Source of the DNA: Algibacter marinivivus
GTDB lineage: Bacteria > Bacteroidota > Bacteroidia > Flavobacteriales > Flavobacteriaceae
NCBI RefSeq assembly: GCF_003143755.1
Contig: NZ_QFRI01000001.1
Span: 62,001-126,000 of the forward strand
Direction: 5' to 3'
DNA: 64,000 bases
The position numbers and the translations under genes were made by a program. Of this stretch, positions 52,263 to 60,314 are shown piece by piece (position 1 is the first letter of the stretch; every line of letters starts with the position of its first letter). The notes under the pieces are model-generated. The model was not told the DNA's origin and made no database searches. It worked only from the letters and a program-made list of their open reading frames with translations.

Positions 52263-53441
52263 TTAATAACTAAACTCTCCGTACTCAGATTTTATTGTAA
52301 GCTTTTTTGTTTCTGAAGGTTCAACTCTACCAATAATTTTAGCATCTACATTGAAAGATTTTGAAATTTCTATAATACTATCTGCTATTTCTTGTGTTAC
52401 ATATAATTCCATTCTATGCCCACAATTAAATACCTGATACATTTCTTTCCAATCGGTTTTAGATTGTTCTTGTATCAATTTGAAAAGTGGTGGAATTGGG
52501 AACATGTTATCTTTTACAATATGAAATTCATCCACAAAATGAAGAATTTTTGTTTGTGCACCACCAGAACAATGTACCATACCATGAACCGTATCACTAT
52601 TATATTTTGATAGAATTGTTTTAATTATAGGCGCGTAAGTTCGTGTTGGCGATAATACTAATTGACCAGCATCAATTGGTGAATTATCAACAGCATCTGT
52701 TAACTTGACACCTCCAGAATATACTAAATCTTCAGGCACTGAAGCATCAAAACTTTCAGGGTATTTTTTAGCTAAATATTTACTAAACACATCGTGTCTT
52801 GCAGAAGTTAGTCCGTTACTTCCCATGCCGCCATTATATTGTTTCTCGTAAGTAGCTTGCCCGAAACTTTCTAAACCAACAATAACATCTCCTGCTTTAA
52901 TATTTGCATTATCTATAACATCACTACGTTTCATTCTTGCAGTAACCGTAGAATCTACAATTATGGTACGTACTAAATCTCCAACATCGGCTGTTTCTCC
53001 TCCTGTTGAATGGATGGTTACACCGAAAGATTTTAAATCTTTTAGAAGTTCTTCAGTGCCGTTAATAATGGCCGAAAGTACTTCTCCTGGAATTAAATTT
53101 TTATTTCTTCCAATGGTAGAAGATAGCATGATATTATCAGTAGCCCCAACACACAATAAATCATCAATATTCATGATTAAAGCATCTTGTGCAATACCTT
53201 TCCAAACAGAAACATCACCAGTTTCTTTCCAATACATATACGCTAAAGACGATTTTGTTCCTGCACCATCAGCATGCATAATCAAGCAATAATCATTATC
53301 ATTGGTTAAATAATCTGGAACTATTTTACAGAATGCCTTTGGAAATAGCCCTTTATCAATATTCTTAATAGCATTGTGTACATCTTCTTTTGATGCTGAA
53401 ACACCACGTTGCGCGTAACGTTTTGAAACTTCTTGACTCAT
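52263..53441 (-). CDS. purM: Phosphoribosylformylglycinamidine cyclo-ligase (AIR synthase)
   Basis: The 392-residue enzyme closes the imidazole ring in purine synthesis (FGAM plus ATP to AIR). PurM/SelD-superfamily motifs: DYCLIMHADGAGTKSSLAYMYWKETGDVSVWKGIAQDALIMNIDDLLCVGATDNIMLSSTIGRN, FGVTIHSTGGETADVGDLVRTI, GDVIVGLESFG and MVHCSGGAQTKILHF. It is longer than the roughly 345-residue E. coli enzyme, as is usual in Bacteroidota. Confidence 0.93.
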   Translation of the reverse strand: MSQEVSKRYAQRGVSASKEDVHNAIKNIDKGLFPKAFCKIVPDYLTNDNDYCLIMHADGAGTKSSLAYMYWKETGDVSVWKGIAQDALIMNIDDLLCVGATDNIMLSSTIGRNKNLIPGEVLSAIINGTEELLKDLKSFGVTIHSTGGETADVGDLVRTIIVDSTVTARMKRSDVIDNANIKAGDVIVGLESFGQATYEKQYNGGMGSNGLTSARHDVFSKYLAKKYPESFDASVPEDLVYSGGVKLTDAVDNSPIDAGQLVLSPTRTYAPIIKTILSKYNSDTVHGMVHCSGGAQTKILHFVDEFHIVKDNMFPIPPLFKLIQEQSKTDWKEMYQVFNCGHRMELYVTQEIADSIIEISKSFNVDAKIIGRVEPSETKKLTIKSEYGEFSY

Positions 53442-53769
53442 AATATTGTATTGTGATGCAAAAGTAGTTTTTTGAATGAAAAAATCTTGGTTTTGCTAAT
53501 AAGTTTTAATAAAAAATAATGCTTCTTTTTTGGTTATAAATACTAGAATGATGTATTTAACTTCATAAGAATAAAATGACAACTTTGTTTAAGTGGATAT
53601 AAAACAATAAAACACTTTTATACCTACGAAATATTTTAGTCAATTTAAACAGACTAACCGTCTTAAAAAACATTCTCTTTTCCTTTCAATTACCTAAAAG
53701 CAAAAAGGTGTTGAAATAAGTTTGTAACCTTTTTATCAATCCTTACTCTTATATATAAAACAAAGCCAG
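53442..53769. other. 328-bp divergent spacer
   Basis: The spacer between purM and the ECF sigma operon is very AT-rich. Near its right end TAAGTTTGTAAC (about 53717-53728) offers a TAnnTTTG-type box (TAAGTTTG). I see no ORF and no clear repeat. Confidence 0.45.
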
Positions 53770-54108
53770 ATGCACACAACAAGTAATGAATTAAGCCTTA
53801 TCCCTTTTGTAGTAATTTTTGTTTCTATTATAACAATAATTATACTTTTTTTAAGAAATAGACATAAAGAAAAAATTGAACTTATAAAAAAAGGGAGTGA
53901 TGTAATTTTTGAGGATATTATTGAGCAAATGAGACTCAATAATTTAGGCCGAGGCATTATACTTATCAATTTAGCACTCGGCATTTTTTTGGGTCATTTA
54001 TTAACCACAATAAGCGATTTAAATAATGCTGTTTGTTATATAGGAAGTTGTCTTATGTTTTTAGGAATAGGTTCTCTATTATTTTATTTTATTTTAAGAA
54101 ATAAATAA
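53770..54108 (+). CDS. Small membrane protein heading the ECF sigma operon
   Basis: The 112-residue protein has one N-terminal helix (LIPFVVIFVSIITIIILFL), a short cytoplasmic loop (RNRHKEKIELIKKGSDVIFEDIIEQM) and two C-terminal helices. The RHKEKIELIKKG segment is like that of DUF6249 proteins, which in Bacteroidota commonly precede ECF sigma genes. The sigma gene begins at the base after its stop codon. A role in sensing or anti-sigma control is inferred from position only. Confidence 0.72.
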   Translation: MHTTSNELSLIPFVVIFVSIITIIILFLRNRHKEKIELIKKGSDVIFEDIIEQMRLNNLGRGIILINLALGIFLGHLLTTISDLNNAVCYIGSCLMFLGIGSLLFYFILRNK

Positions 54109-54633
54109 TTGGAGCCACTTATAAAACAAGCCAAAAAAGGTGATACAAATGCAATAAATACATTGATTAGCAATCATAGAGATTTAGCATTTTCTATTGC
54201 TTTAAACATTACAAAAAATAAAGCTGATGCAGAGGATATTGTTCAAAATTCTTTTTTAATTGTTCTAAAGTCACTTCAAAGTTTTAGAAATGAATCTAAA
54301 TTTTCTACTTGGCTGTTTAAAATAGTTTATCGAGAAAGCATAAGAGCCTTTAAACAAAAAAGAAAACTTATCGAATTCTCAAAAACTGATATTGAATCTG
54401 AAGAAACAGACGTTAAAAAGGAAATAAATATCACCAAACTACTATCAAATTTAAACGAAAAAGAATACATAGTAATTTCTCTATTCTACCTAAAAGAAAA
54501 GAGCATAAATGACATTATAAAAATCACTTCTTTTAGTAAAGCTAATATAAAAGTATTGCTACATAGAGGAAGACAAAAATTAAAAAAAATAAAATTAGAT
54601 ACATCTTATTATCATGGACAAGAAAACAATTAA
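54109..54633 (+). CDS. ECF-type RNA polymerase sigma factor
   Basis: The 174-residue protein has sigma region 2 (AFSIALNITKNKADAEDIVQNSFLIVLKSLQSFRNESKFSTWLFKIVYRESI) and region 4 (LSNLNEKEYIVISLFYLKEKSINDIIKITSFSKANIKVLLHRGRQKLKK). The start is TTG at 54109, directly after the TAA of the preceding gene; the protein from there (MEPLIKQAKKGDTNAIN) aligns with the usual start of the family and there is no in-frame ATG before region 2. Translational coupling is therefore likely. The next gene overlaps by 20 bp. Confidence 0.9.
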   Translation: MEPLIKQAKKGDTNAINTLISNHRDLAFSIALNITKNKADAEDIVQNSFLIVLKSLQSFRNESKFSTWLFKIVYRESIRAFKQKRKLIEFSKTDIESEETDVKKEINITKLLSNLNEKEYIVISLFYLKEKSINDIIKITSFSKANIKVLLHRGRQKLKKIKLDTSYYHGQENN

Positions 54634-54925
54634 TAATATACTTTCTAATGATTTAATCAAAATCTCATCAACAGAATTTAATAATGAAATTATTTCAAAA
54701 TTAAAAAAGAAACCAGCTATTAAATATAAACCCATTTTTAAATCAACAGAAGTACTATTATCAAGTTTAATTATTCTTACACTGTTTTTAACAGTAGAAT
54801 ACAAAATCATAAATAACCCAGACCAGACTACATTAATATTAAGTCTATCATTAATTCTTATCCCTATTTGCTTTTTAGGATTCAATAAAATTCAACAATT
54901 AATTATAAATCAAAAAAGAGCATGA
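54614..54925 (+). CDS. Small membrane protein, candidate anti-sigma factor
   Basis: The 103-residue protein has a soluble N-terminus (about 1-45, LIKISSTEFNNEIISKLKKKP) and two membrane helices (STEVLLSSLIILTLFLTV and LILSLSLILIPICFLGF). It overlaps the sigma gene by 20 bp and the serine hydrolase gene by 4 bp. Small two-helix proteins right after an ECF sigma gene are often anti-sigma factors; no recognised anti-sigma domain is visible, so this rests on context. Confidence 0.65.
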   Translation: MDKKTINNILSNDLIKISSTEFNNEIISKLKKKPAIKYKPIFKSTEVLLSSLIILTLFLTVEYKIINNPDQTTLILSLSLILIPICFLGFNKIQQLIINQKRA

Positions 54926-56025
54926 AAAAAAACTATTTACTACTAATTGCTTTTGTAATAACTGTGAGCTGTATAAGTCAAAACAAGTTTATATATTCTG
55001 AGGCTGCTTTAAAAAAAATAATAGATAAAAATGTAAATGAATTACTAACTGATAAAAGCATCCGTTCAGTAGCAATTGGAGTATACTTAAAAGGAAATGA
55101 ATTTTCCGCTTACTATGGTGAGTTAGATAAAGAAAAAAATAACGCCCCTAATGATGGTTCAATATATTCAATAGCTTCAATTACTAAAACTATGACTGGT
55201 CTTCTTGCTGCTAGAGCTGTTTTAGATGATAAATTTTATTTAGAAGATGATATTAGGCAATATTTAAAAGGTGATTATAAAAATTTATCTTTTAATAACC
55301 ATCCTATAAAAATTAAACATCTTCTAACACATACTAGTGGATTACCTGCAGAATTAGTTGGTGTAGAAGCTTATTTAAAAAATGGAGATATTAACGGCGC
55401 TTTAAACTTTGTAGAAAATTACAAAAAAGATAATTTTTTTAAAGATTTAAAAAGAATAAAAATAAATAAAACACCTGGAACAGAATATGTATATTCTTCT
55501 AACGGTACTAATCTATTGGGTTACATTTTAGAAAATGTATATAAAATGTCTTATGAGTTACTCTTGAAAAAATATATTTTTAAACCTTCTGAAATGGATA
55601 ATACAAAACTAGAACTGTCTGACATAGAATTACAAAAGTTAACTAAAGGACATGATGGCCAAGGAAACACAACACCTAATCAACCTCGTTTTCATTTAGG
55701 AGCAGATGGCTATTTAAAATCTACTATTCCTGATTTACAAAAGTATATGAAGTTCTTATTGAATGATAAAAATGTAGTTGCTCAAGAATCTTGGAAAAAA
55801 GTAACCCAGAATACTACACCAATGGGATATTTTTGGCATATTGAAAACGATAATAAAACAACCATATATAAACATGCAGGAACAGCAATAGGTACTACAT
55901 CTTGGTTAATTATTTGTCCTAAAAATAAAATAGGGATTAGTATGATAATAAATAGTAGATTTTCTAATTCTTCTGATTTACTTTATAGTACGGTTAAGAA
56001 TATATTTCATGATATTAACTTATGA
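54922..56025 (+). CDS. Serine beta-lactamase-like hydrolase
   Basis: The 367-residue protein has a lipoprotein-like signal (LLLIAFVITVSC) and a class C beta-lactamase/D-peptidase fold. The active-site motif is S86-I-T-K89 in SIYSIASITKTMTGLLAARA; the second motif is Y191 in YVYSSNGTNLLGYILE; the third is likely KHAGTAIG near the C-terminus (H-A-G in place of K-T-G). Also HLLTHTSGLP. It could act on peptidoglycan peptides or small esters. As last gene of the ECF operon it may be the stress effector. Confidence 0.88.
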   Translation: MKKNYLLLIAFVITVSCISQNKFIYSEAALKKIIDKNVNELLTDKSIRSVAIGVYLKGNEFSAYYGELDKEKNNAPNDGSIYSIASITKTMTGLLAARAVLDDKFYLEDDIRQYLKGDYKNLSFNNHPIKIKHLLTHTSGLPAELVGVEAYLKNGDINGALNFVENYKKDNFFKDLKRIKINKTPGTEYVYSSNGTNLLGYILENVYKMSYELLLKKYIFKPSEMDNTKLELSDIELQKLTKGHDGQGNTTPNQPRFHLGADGYLKSTIPDLQKYMKFLLNDKNVVAQESWKKVTQNTTPMGYFWHIENDNKTTIYKHAGTAIGTTSWLIICPKNKIGISMIINSRFSNSSDLLYSTVKNIFHDINL

Positions 56026-56063
56026 TAATAAGCAAAAAACTGGCTGCAAAATCATAAAGAAAT

Positions 56064-56125
56064 ACATTAAACGAACCTCTACTAAAAAAACAATTCCGGA
56101 TTTATAAAACACATCTTCGGATATC
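56064..56125. repeat. Repeat family B, copy 3 (degenerate)
   Basis: ACATTAAACGAACCTC (56064-56079) is the right end of family B. A further matching motif, TTCGGATATCCG, occurs at 56115-56126 and runs straight into repeat A copy 4. It lies between the convergent serine hydrolase and GSIII genes. Confidence 0.6.
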
Positions 56126-56126
56126 C

Positions 56127-56213
56127 GCGTTAGGTATTGAACGGTATGTTTGAAATCCCCGACGAAGGAGGGATTGAGTAGTGAAAGCCCGACCCCTTTT
56201 CGGGGTAACGCCC
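56127..56213 (-). repeat. Repeat family A, copy 4
   Basis: The minus strand starts GGGCGTTACCCCGAAAAGGG and ends ACCTAACGC; it is nearly the same as copy 3 throughout. It begins about 11 bp after the GSIII stop codon, in the gene's orientation. Confidence 0.85.
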
Positions 56214-56224
56214 AAATAAAAACA

Positions 56225-58411
56225 CTACCTTGTAAATAGCATTTCGCGGTACTTGGTTAGTGGCCAAATTTCGTCGTCTACCAATAGTTCTAGCTTATCG
56301 CAATGGTAACGGATATCATCAAACAGGGGTTTTACATTGTTGCAGTAAGCATGTGCTTTCTTTTCGATATCTTTACTTGCATTAGCCTTTTTTCTGGCTT
56401 CTAACATTTTGGTTACGTTAGCATTTATGCCTTCTATATGCTTAGATATTTCTTCGATTAAATTGATTTGCTCTCTGGAAACACTGTTGTACTTTTCTTC
56501 GAAAATTTCTTTTAAACCTCGAACATTTTCTACCAAAATATTTTGATACCTAACCGCTGTTGGTACAATATGATTTCGGGCAATATCGCCCAATACACGA
56601 CTCTCAATTTGAATATGCATGATGTAAGCCTCCACCTCTATTTCGTAACGGGCTTCGGTTTCAATTTTACTCATAACACCCATTTCTTCAAACAGTGCAA
56701 TGGCTTCTTTAGAAACTCGAGCTTTTAAGGCTTCTGGCGTTGTTTTATTATTACTTAAACCGCGTTTTTTTGCTTCTTTCTCCCAAGCTTCTCCATAACC
56801 ATTGCCTTCAAACAAAATGGCTTTGGATGCTTTAATATATTCTCTTAATACATTAAAAACAGCCTCATCTTTCTTTAAATCTTTTTTGTCAATTAAAGCA
56901 TCAACTTCTTTTTTGAAATCTTTAAGTTGTTTGGCTACAATGGTGTTTAAAACCGTCATTGGGTTACCACAATTTGCTGTAGACCCAACGGCTCTAAACT
57001 CAAACTTATTTCCTGTAAAGGCAAAAGGCGATGTTCTGTTTCTATCCGTATTATCTAATAAAACATCTGGTATTTTACCAACTACATTAAGTTTTAATTC
57101 GGTTTTTTCTTGTGGTGATAACTTTCCTTTTGTTACGCCTTCTAACTCTTCTAAAACTTTGGTTAACTGCTCGCCAATAAACACGGATATAATGGCTGGT
57201 GGTGCTTCGTTTGCACCTAATCTATGATCGTTACTAGCAGATGCTATAGCTGCTCTTAAAAGTGCTTCATGTGTATGTACTGCTCTAATCGTGTTTATAA
57301 AAAATGTTAGAAATTGCAGGTTACTCATTGGTGTTTTTCCTGGTGCCAATAAATTAACCCCTTTATCTGTTGATAAGGACCAATTGTTATGTTTACCAGA
57401 ACCATTTACGCCTGCAAAAGGTTTTTCGTGAAGCAATACTTTAAAGTTATGACGAGATGCTACACGCCCCATAATATCCATTAATAACGCATTATGATCT
57501 ACCGCTAAATTGGCTTCCTCATAAATAGGCGCTAACTCAAATTGGTTTGGTGCCACCTCATTATGTCTGGTCTTTACAGGAATTCCGAGAAGCATACATT
57601 CGGTTTCCAACTCTCGCATAAAGTTTAATGCTCGGCTAGGAATAGATCCAAAATAATGATCGTCTAATTGCTGACCTTTTGCTGAAGAATGTCCTAACAA
57701 AGTACGCCCCGTTAAAGTAATATCTGGACGACTTGCTGCCATCATTTTATCTATTAAAAAATACTCTTGCTCCCAACCTAAAGACGAGGTTACTTTCTTT
57801 ACGTTTTTATCAAAGTACTTGCAAATGGCAGTTGCAGCATCATCTACAGCATGTAATGCTCTTAATAATGGTGTTTTATAATCTAAAGCTTCACCAGTAT
57901 ATGCAACAAAAATGGTAGGAATACATAATGTTGTTCCGTATATAAATGCTGGTGACGTTGGGTCCCAAGCTGTATAACCTCTAGCCTCAAAAGTGTTTCT
58001 AATACCGCCACTTGGAAAACTAGATGCATCAGGTTCTTGTTGTACCAATTGGTTACCACCAAATTTCTCGATAGCCATTCCACCACCTACAGTTTCAAAA
58101 AAGGCATCGTGTTTTTCAGCAGTTGTTCCTGTTAAAGGCTGAAACCAGTGTGTATAATGTGTAACACCTTTTGAAAGTGCCCAATCCTTCATTGAAGATG
58201 CTACTTGGTCTGCTACACTTCTATCAATCTTTTTTCCATGCTGAATAGCATTCATAACACCTATAAAAGCATCTTTTGTTAAGTAATGGCGCATCGTGTT
58301 TTCGTTAAACACATTTTTACCAAATAAATCTGAGCGTCGCTCTTTTTCTTCAACCAAAATAGGTTTGTAATTAAGAGACTCTTTTATAGCGTGAAATCTT
58401 AGTGTAGACAT
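56225..58411 (-). CDS. glnN: Glutamine synthetase type III
   Basis: The product (728 residues from the ATG at 58411, MSTLRFHAIKESLNYKP; an upstream ATG at 58453 adds 14 unlikely residues) is a GSIII, the large form found in Bacteroidota and cyanobacteria. Motifs: HWFQPLTGTTAEKHDAFF, SSLGWEQEYFLIDK (metal-binding Glu), TRHNEVAPNQFELAPIYEEANLAVDHNALLMDIM, LLHEKPFAGVNGSGKHNNWSLST and NRTSPFAFTGNKFEFRAVGS. It makes glutamine from glutamate, ammonium and ATP as a dodecamer. It is divergent from the second synthetase gene. Confidence 0.95.
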   Translation of the reverse strand: MSTLRFHAIKESLNYKPILVEEKERRSDLFGKNVFNENTMRHYLTKDAFIGVMNAIQHGKKIDRSVADQVASSMKDWALSKGVTHYTHWFQPLTGTTAEKHDAFFETVGGGMAIEKFGGNQLVQQEPDASSFPSGGIRNTFEARGYTAWDPTSPAFIYGTTLCIPTIFVAYTGEALDYKTPLLRALHAVDDAATAICKYFDKNVKKVTSSLGWEQEYFLIDKMMAASRPDITLTGRTLLGHSSAKGQQLDDHYFGSIPSRALNFMRELETECMLLGIPVKTRHNEVAPNQFELAPIYEEANLAVDHNALLMDIMGRVASRHNFKVLLHEKPFAGVNGSGKHNNWSLSTDKGVNLLAPGKTPMSNLQFLTFFINTIRAVHTHEALLRAAIASASNDHRLGANEAPPAIISVFIGEQLTKVLEELEGVTKGKLSPQEKTELKLNVVGKIPDVLLDNTDRNRTSPFAFTGNKFEFRAVGSTANCGNPMTVLNTIVAKQLKDFKKEVDALIDKKDLKKDEAVFNVLREYIKASKAILFEGNGYGEAWEKEAKKRGLSNNKTTPEALKARVSKEAIALFEEMGVMSKIETEARYEIEVEAYIMHIQIESRVLGDIARNHIVPTAVRYQNILVENVRGLKEIFEEKYNSVSREQINLIEEISKHIEGINANVTKMLEARKKANASKDIEKKAHAYCNNVKPLFDDIRYHCDKLELLVDDEIWPLTKYREMLFTR

Positions 58412-58561
58412 CTTATTAAGTATTAAAATGTTTGATTTTGAATTGTTAAGCAAAAATAAGCAGGTTAAATAATAAAACCTTCAAACTGAAAAATTCTTTT
58501 AAGCTTTTTTCAGTTTTTTTATAAAATAATCATCTTTTTTTAAAATAAACCTTAAAAAAAT

Positions 58562-58605
58562 GGGGTATGAATAAAAATAACTCATCCATTTACTAAAATA
58601 CCCCC
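58562..58605. promoter_or_regulatory. GGGGTAT / ATACCCC inverted pair between glutamine synthetase genes
   Basis: GGGGTAT (58562-58568) and ATACCCC (58598-58604) are exact inverted copies 29 bp apart in the AT-rich intergenic region shared by the two divergent synthetase genes. They could be two half-sites for one regulator. The symmetric arrangement is seen; function is a guess. Confidence 0.35.
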
Positions 58606-58634
58606 TATATATTTAAAGTGAATATATAAAAAAT

Positions 58635-58642
58635 TATATTTG
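58635..58642 (+). promoter_or_regulatory. -7 promoter box of the GSII gene
   Basis: TATATTTG matches TAnnTTTG and lies 39 bp before the ATG at 58682. Confidence 0.55.
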
Positions 58643-58681
58643 TGATATTATTATCAATATTTCAATTATAAAATATTCATT

Positions 58682-59704
58682 ATGGCAAAAATTAAATTAG
58701 AATATCTTTGGTTAGATGGGTACTACCCAACTCAAAACTTGAGAAGTAAAACTAAGGTAGAAGAGCACGAAAACTTTAAAGGGACATTAGAAGAATTAGG
58801 AAACTGGTCTTTTGATGGATCATCAACTAGACAAGCAGAAGGTGGATCTTCAGATTGTTTATTAAAACCTGTAGCTATTTATCCAGATCCAGATAGAATC
58901 AACGGATACTTAGTAATGACTGAAGTTTTAAATGCAGATGGAACGCCTCACGTATCTAACGGAAGAGCTACAATTGATGATGATGATAATGATTTCTGGT
59001 TTGGTTTCGAGCAAGAGTATTTCATAATGGATACAAAAACTCAATTACCATTAGGATTCCCTGTTGGCGGATATCCTGCACCTCAAGGTATGTACTACTG
59101 TTCAGTTGGTGGTAAAAATACTCACGGTAGAGATTTAGTTGAAGAGCACGCTGATTTATGTATTGATGCTGGCTTGAACTTTGAAGGTATTAACCAAGAG
59201 GTTGCTTCTGGACAATGGGAATTCCAATTGTTTGCTAAAGGTGCTAAAAAAGCTGGTGACGAAATATGGGTTGCTAGATATTTATTAGACCGTTTAACTG
59301 AAAAATATGGTTACTACATTGAGTATCACCCAAAACCATTAGGTAAAGATATGGACTGGAATGGTTCTGGTATGCACGCTAATTTCTCTAACGAGGTTTT
59401 AAGAACATGCGGATCTAAAGAAACTTACGAAGCTATTTGTGAAGCTTTCCGTCCGGTAGTAAAAGAACACATTGCTGTTTACGGTGAGTTTAACGACCAA
59501 CGTTTAACTGGAGATCACGAAACTGCAGCTATCACAGATTTCTCTTATGGAGTTTCAGATAGAGGAGCATCAATTCGTATTCCAATTATTACTGTAGAGA
59601 AAGGTTGGAAAGGTTGGTTAGAAGATAGAAGACCAGCATCAAACGGAGATCCTTATAAAATTGCAGGTAGAATTATTAAAACTGTTAAATCTGCTAAAAT
59701 ATAA
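58682..59704 (+). CDS. Glutamine synthetase, short (GSII-like) form
   Basis: The 340-residue enzyme has a beta-grasp N-terminus (KIKLEYLWLDGYYPTQNLRSKTKV, WSFDGSSTRQAEGGSSDCLLKP) and catalytic domain (WFGFEQEYFIMD, GINQEVASGQWEFQLF, GSGMHANFS, DHETAAITDFSYGVSDRGASIRIP). These match type II synthetases, otherwise common in eukaryotes and present in several Bacteroidota. Third positions look codon-optimised compared with neighbours (AAC, TTC, GAC more frequent), suggesting high expression. Its partner is the divergent GSIII gene. Confidence 0.93.
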   Translation: MAKIKLEYLWLDGYYPTQNLRSKTKVEEHENFKGTLEELGNWSFDGSSTRQAEGGSSDCLLKPVAIYPDPDRINGYLVMTEVLNADGTPHVSNGRATIDDDDNDFWFGFEQEYFIMDTKTQLPLGFPVGGYPAPQGMYYCSVGGKNTHGRDLVEEHADLCIDAGLNFEGINQEVASGQWEFQLFAKGAKKAGDEIWVARYLLDRLTEKYGYYIEYHPKPLGKDMDWNGSGMHANFSNEVLRTCGSKETYEAICEAFRPVVKEHIAVYGEFNDQRLTGDHETAAITDFSYGVSDRGASIRIPIITVEKGWKGWLEDRRPASNGDPYKIAGRIIKTVKSAKI

Positions 59705-59728
59705 TTTAGCAACAGATTTTGTTCATAA

Positions 59729-59763
59729 AAGAACGCTAGCATTAATTTGTTAGCGTTTTTTTG
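59729..59763 (+). terminator. Terminator of the GSII gene
   Basis: AACGCTAGC and GTTAGCGTT arms around an AT loop, followed by T7, about 25 bp after the stop codon. Confidence 0.8.
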
Positions 59764-59776
59764 TGGTTAATAATTT

Positions 59777-59940
59777 GGGCGTTACCACAAGGGTCGGGCT
59801 TTCCGCTATATCTTTCTGCGAAGCAGCCCCGAACATGTTTCGGGATCTCGTTATCAATTAACTTCACATTTCAAAAAATCTATTTATAACCAAAACTTCG
59901 CATAAAGGATGCCACTGCAATCCCTAACGCGGGTGTGTTT
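59777..59940 (+). repeat. Repeat family A, copy 5
   Basis: Starts GGGCGTTACCACAAGGGTCG and ends GCAATCCCTAACGC on the plus strand. The 160-bp interior includes CCCCGAACATGTTTCGGG, a perfect small hairpin. It follows the GSII gene and its terminator in the gene's orientation. Confidence 0.8.
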
Positions 59941-59992
59941 GCTTGCTTTAGGTGTTTAAACTGTGGTTTTGGGTCTGTTTTGGGAGGTTCGT

Positions 59993-60090
59993 TTAATGTT
60001 TCGTGGATATAAAATCGTTTTAATACTGAAACAAGTTCAGCACATGTGTTTTATATCCGATACTAAACGAAGATAGTAGGTTTTTTTACA
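59993..60090. repeat. Repeat family B, copy 4 (long variant)
   Basis: GGAGGTTCGTTTAATGT at the left and ACTAAACGAAGATAGTAGG at the right are the two ends in the opposite orientation to copy 1. GGATATAAAA and TTTTATATCC form inner arms. The middle (ACTGAAACAAGTTCAGCACA) differs from copy 1. Confidence 0.65.
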
Positions 60091-60159
60091 AAATAAAACC
60101 CTAAGCTACAATACTATTTGTGAAAATTAAGAAAAATAGGATTCGAATTTTTAAAACTA

Positions 60160-60248
60160 AAGCTTCACGTGAGTAAATATCAAAAACATAAACACGCCAT
60201 AGCAAACCACTAAAAAGAACCCTTTAGATCTACTAATTTGGAAACGTT
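60160..60248 (-). pseudogene. Remnant of calcium/sodium antiporter gene 3' end
   Basis: This 89-bp stretch matches 61958-62046, the 3' end of the antiporter gene, with five mismatches. On the minus strand it still encodes FLVVCYGVFMF and H-V-K-L followed by a TAG stop at the same place as the TAA of the intact gene. No upstream part of the gene is present. Confidence 0.85.
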
Positions 60249-60281
60249 CTTTTATTAAACAAATTCTTACAATTATTTTTT

Positions 60282-60289
60282 TAGATTTG
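60282..60289 (+). promoter_or_regulatory. -7 promoter box of the gene at 60315
   Basis: TAGATTTG matches TAnnTTTG and lies 25 bp before the ATG. Confidence 0.5.
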
Positions 60290-60314
60290 CACACTTAAAA
60301 ACAAACCAATTATA

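Larger units (their letters stand above)
59705..60314. other. 610-bp spacer with two repeats and a gene remnant
   Basis: In order: terminator hairpin (59729-59763), repeat A copy 5 (59777-59940), repeat B copy 4 (about 59993-60090), a remnant of the antiporter gene (60160-60248), and a -7 box TAGATTTG (60282-60289). No further gene is visible. Confidence 0.65.

Noticed and set aside
59777-59940. Repeat A ends (GCGTTAGGG, TAACGCC) as integron attC sites
   Set aside because: attC sites begin with an AAC-type and end with a GTT-type core; here the order is the reverse, no integron integrase or cassettes are present, and copies lie singly behind housekeeping genes.
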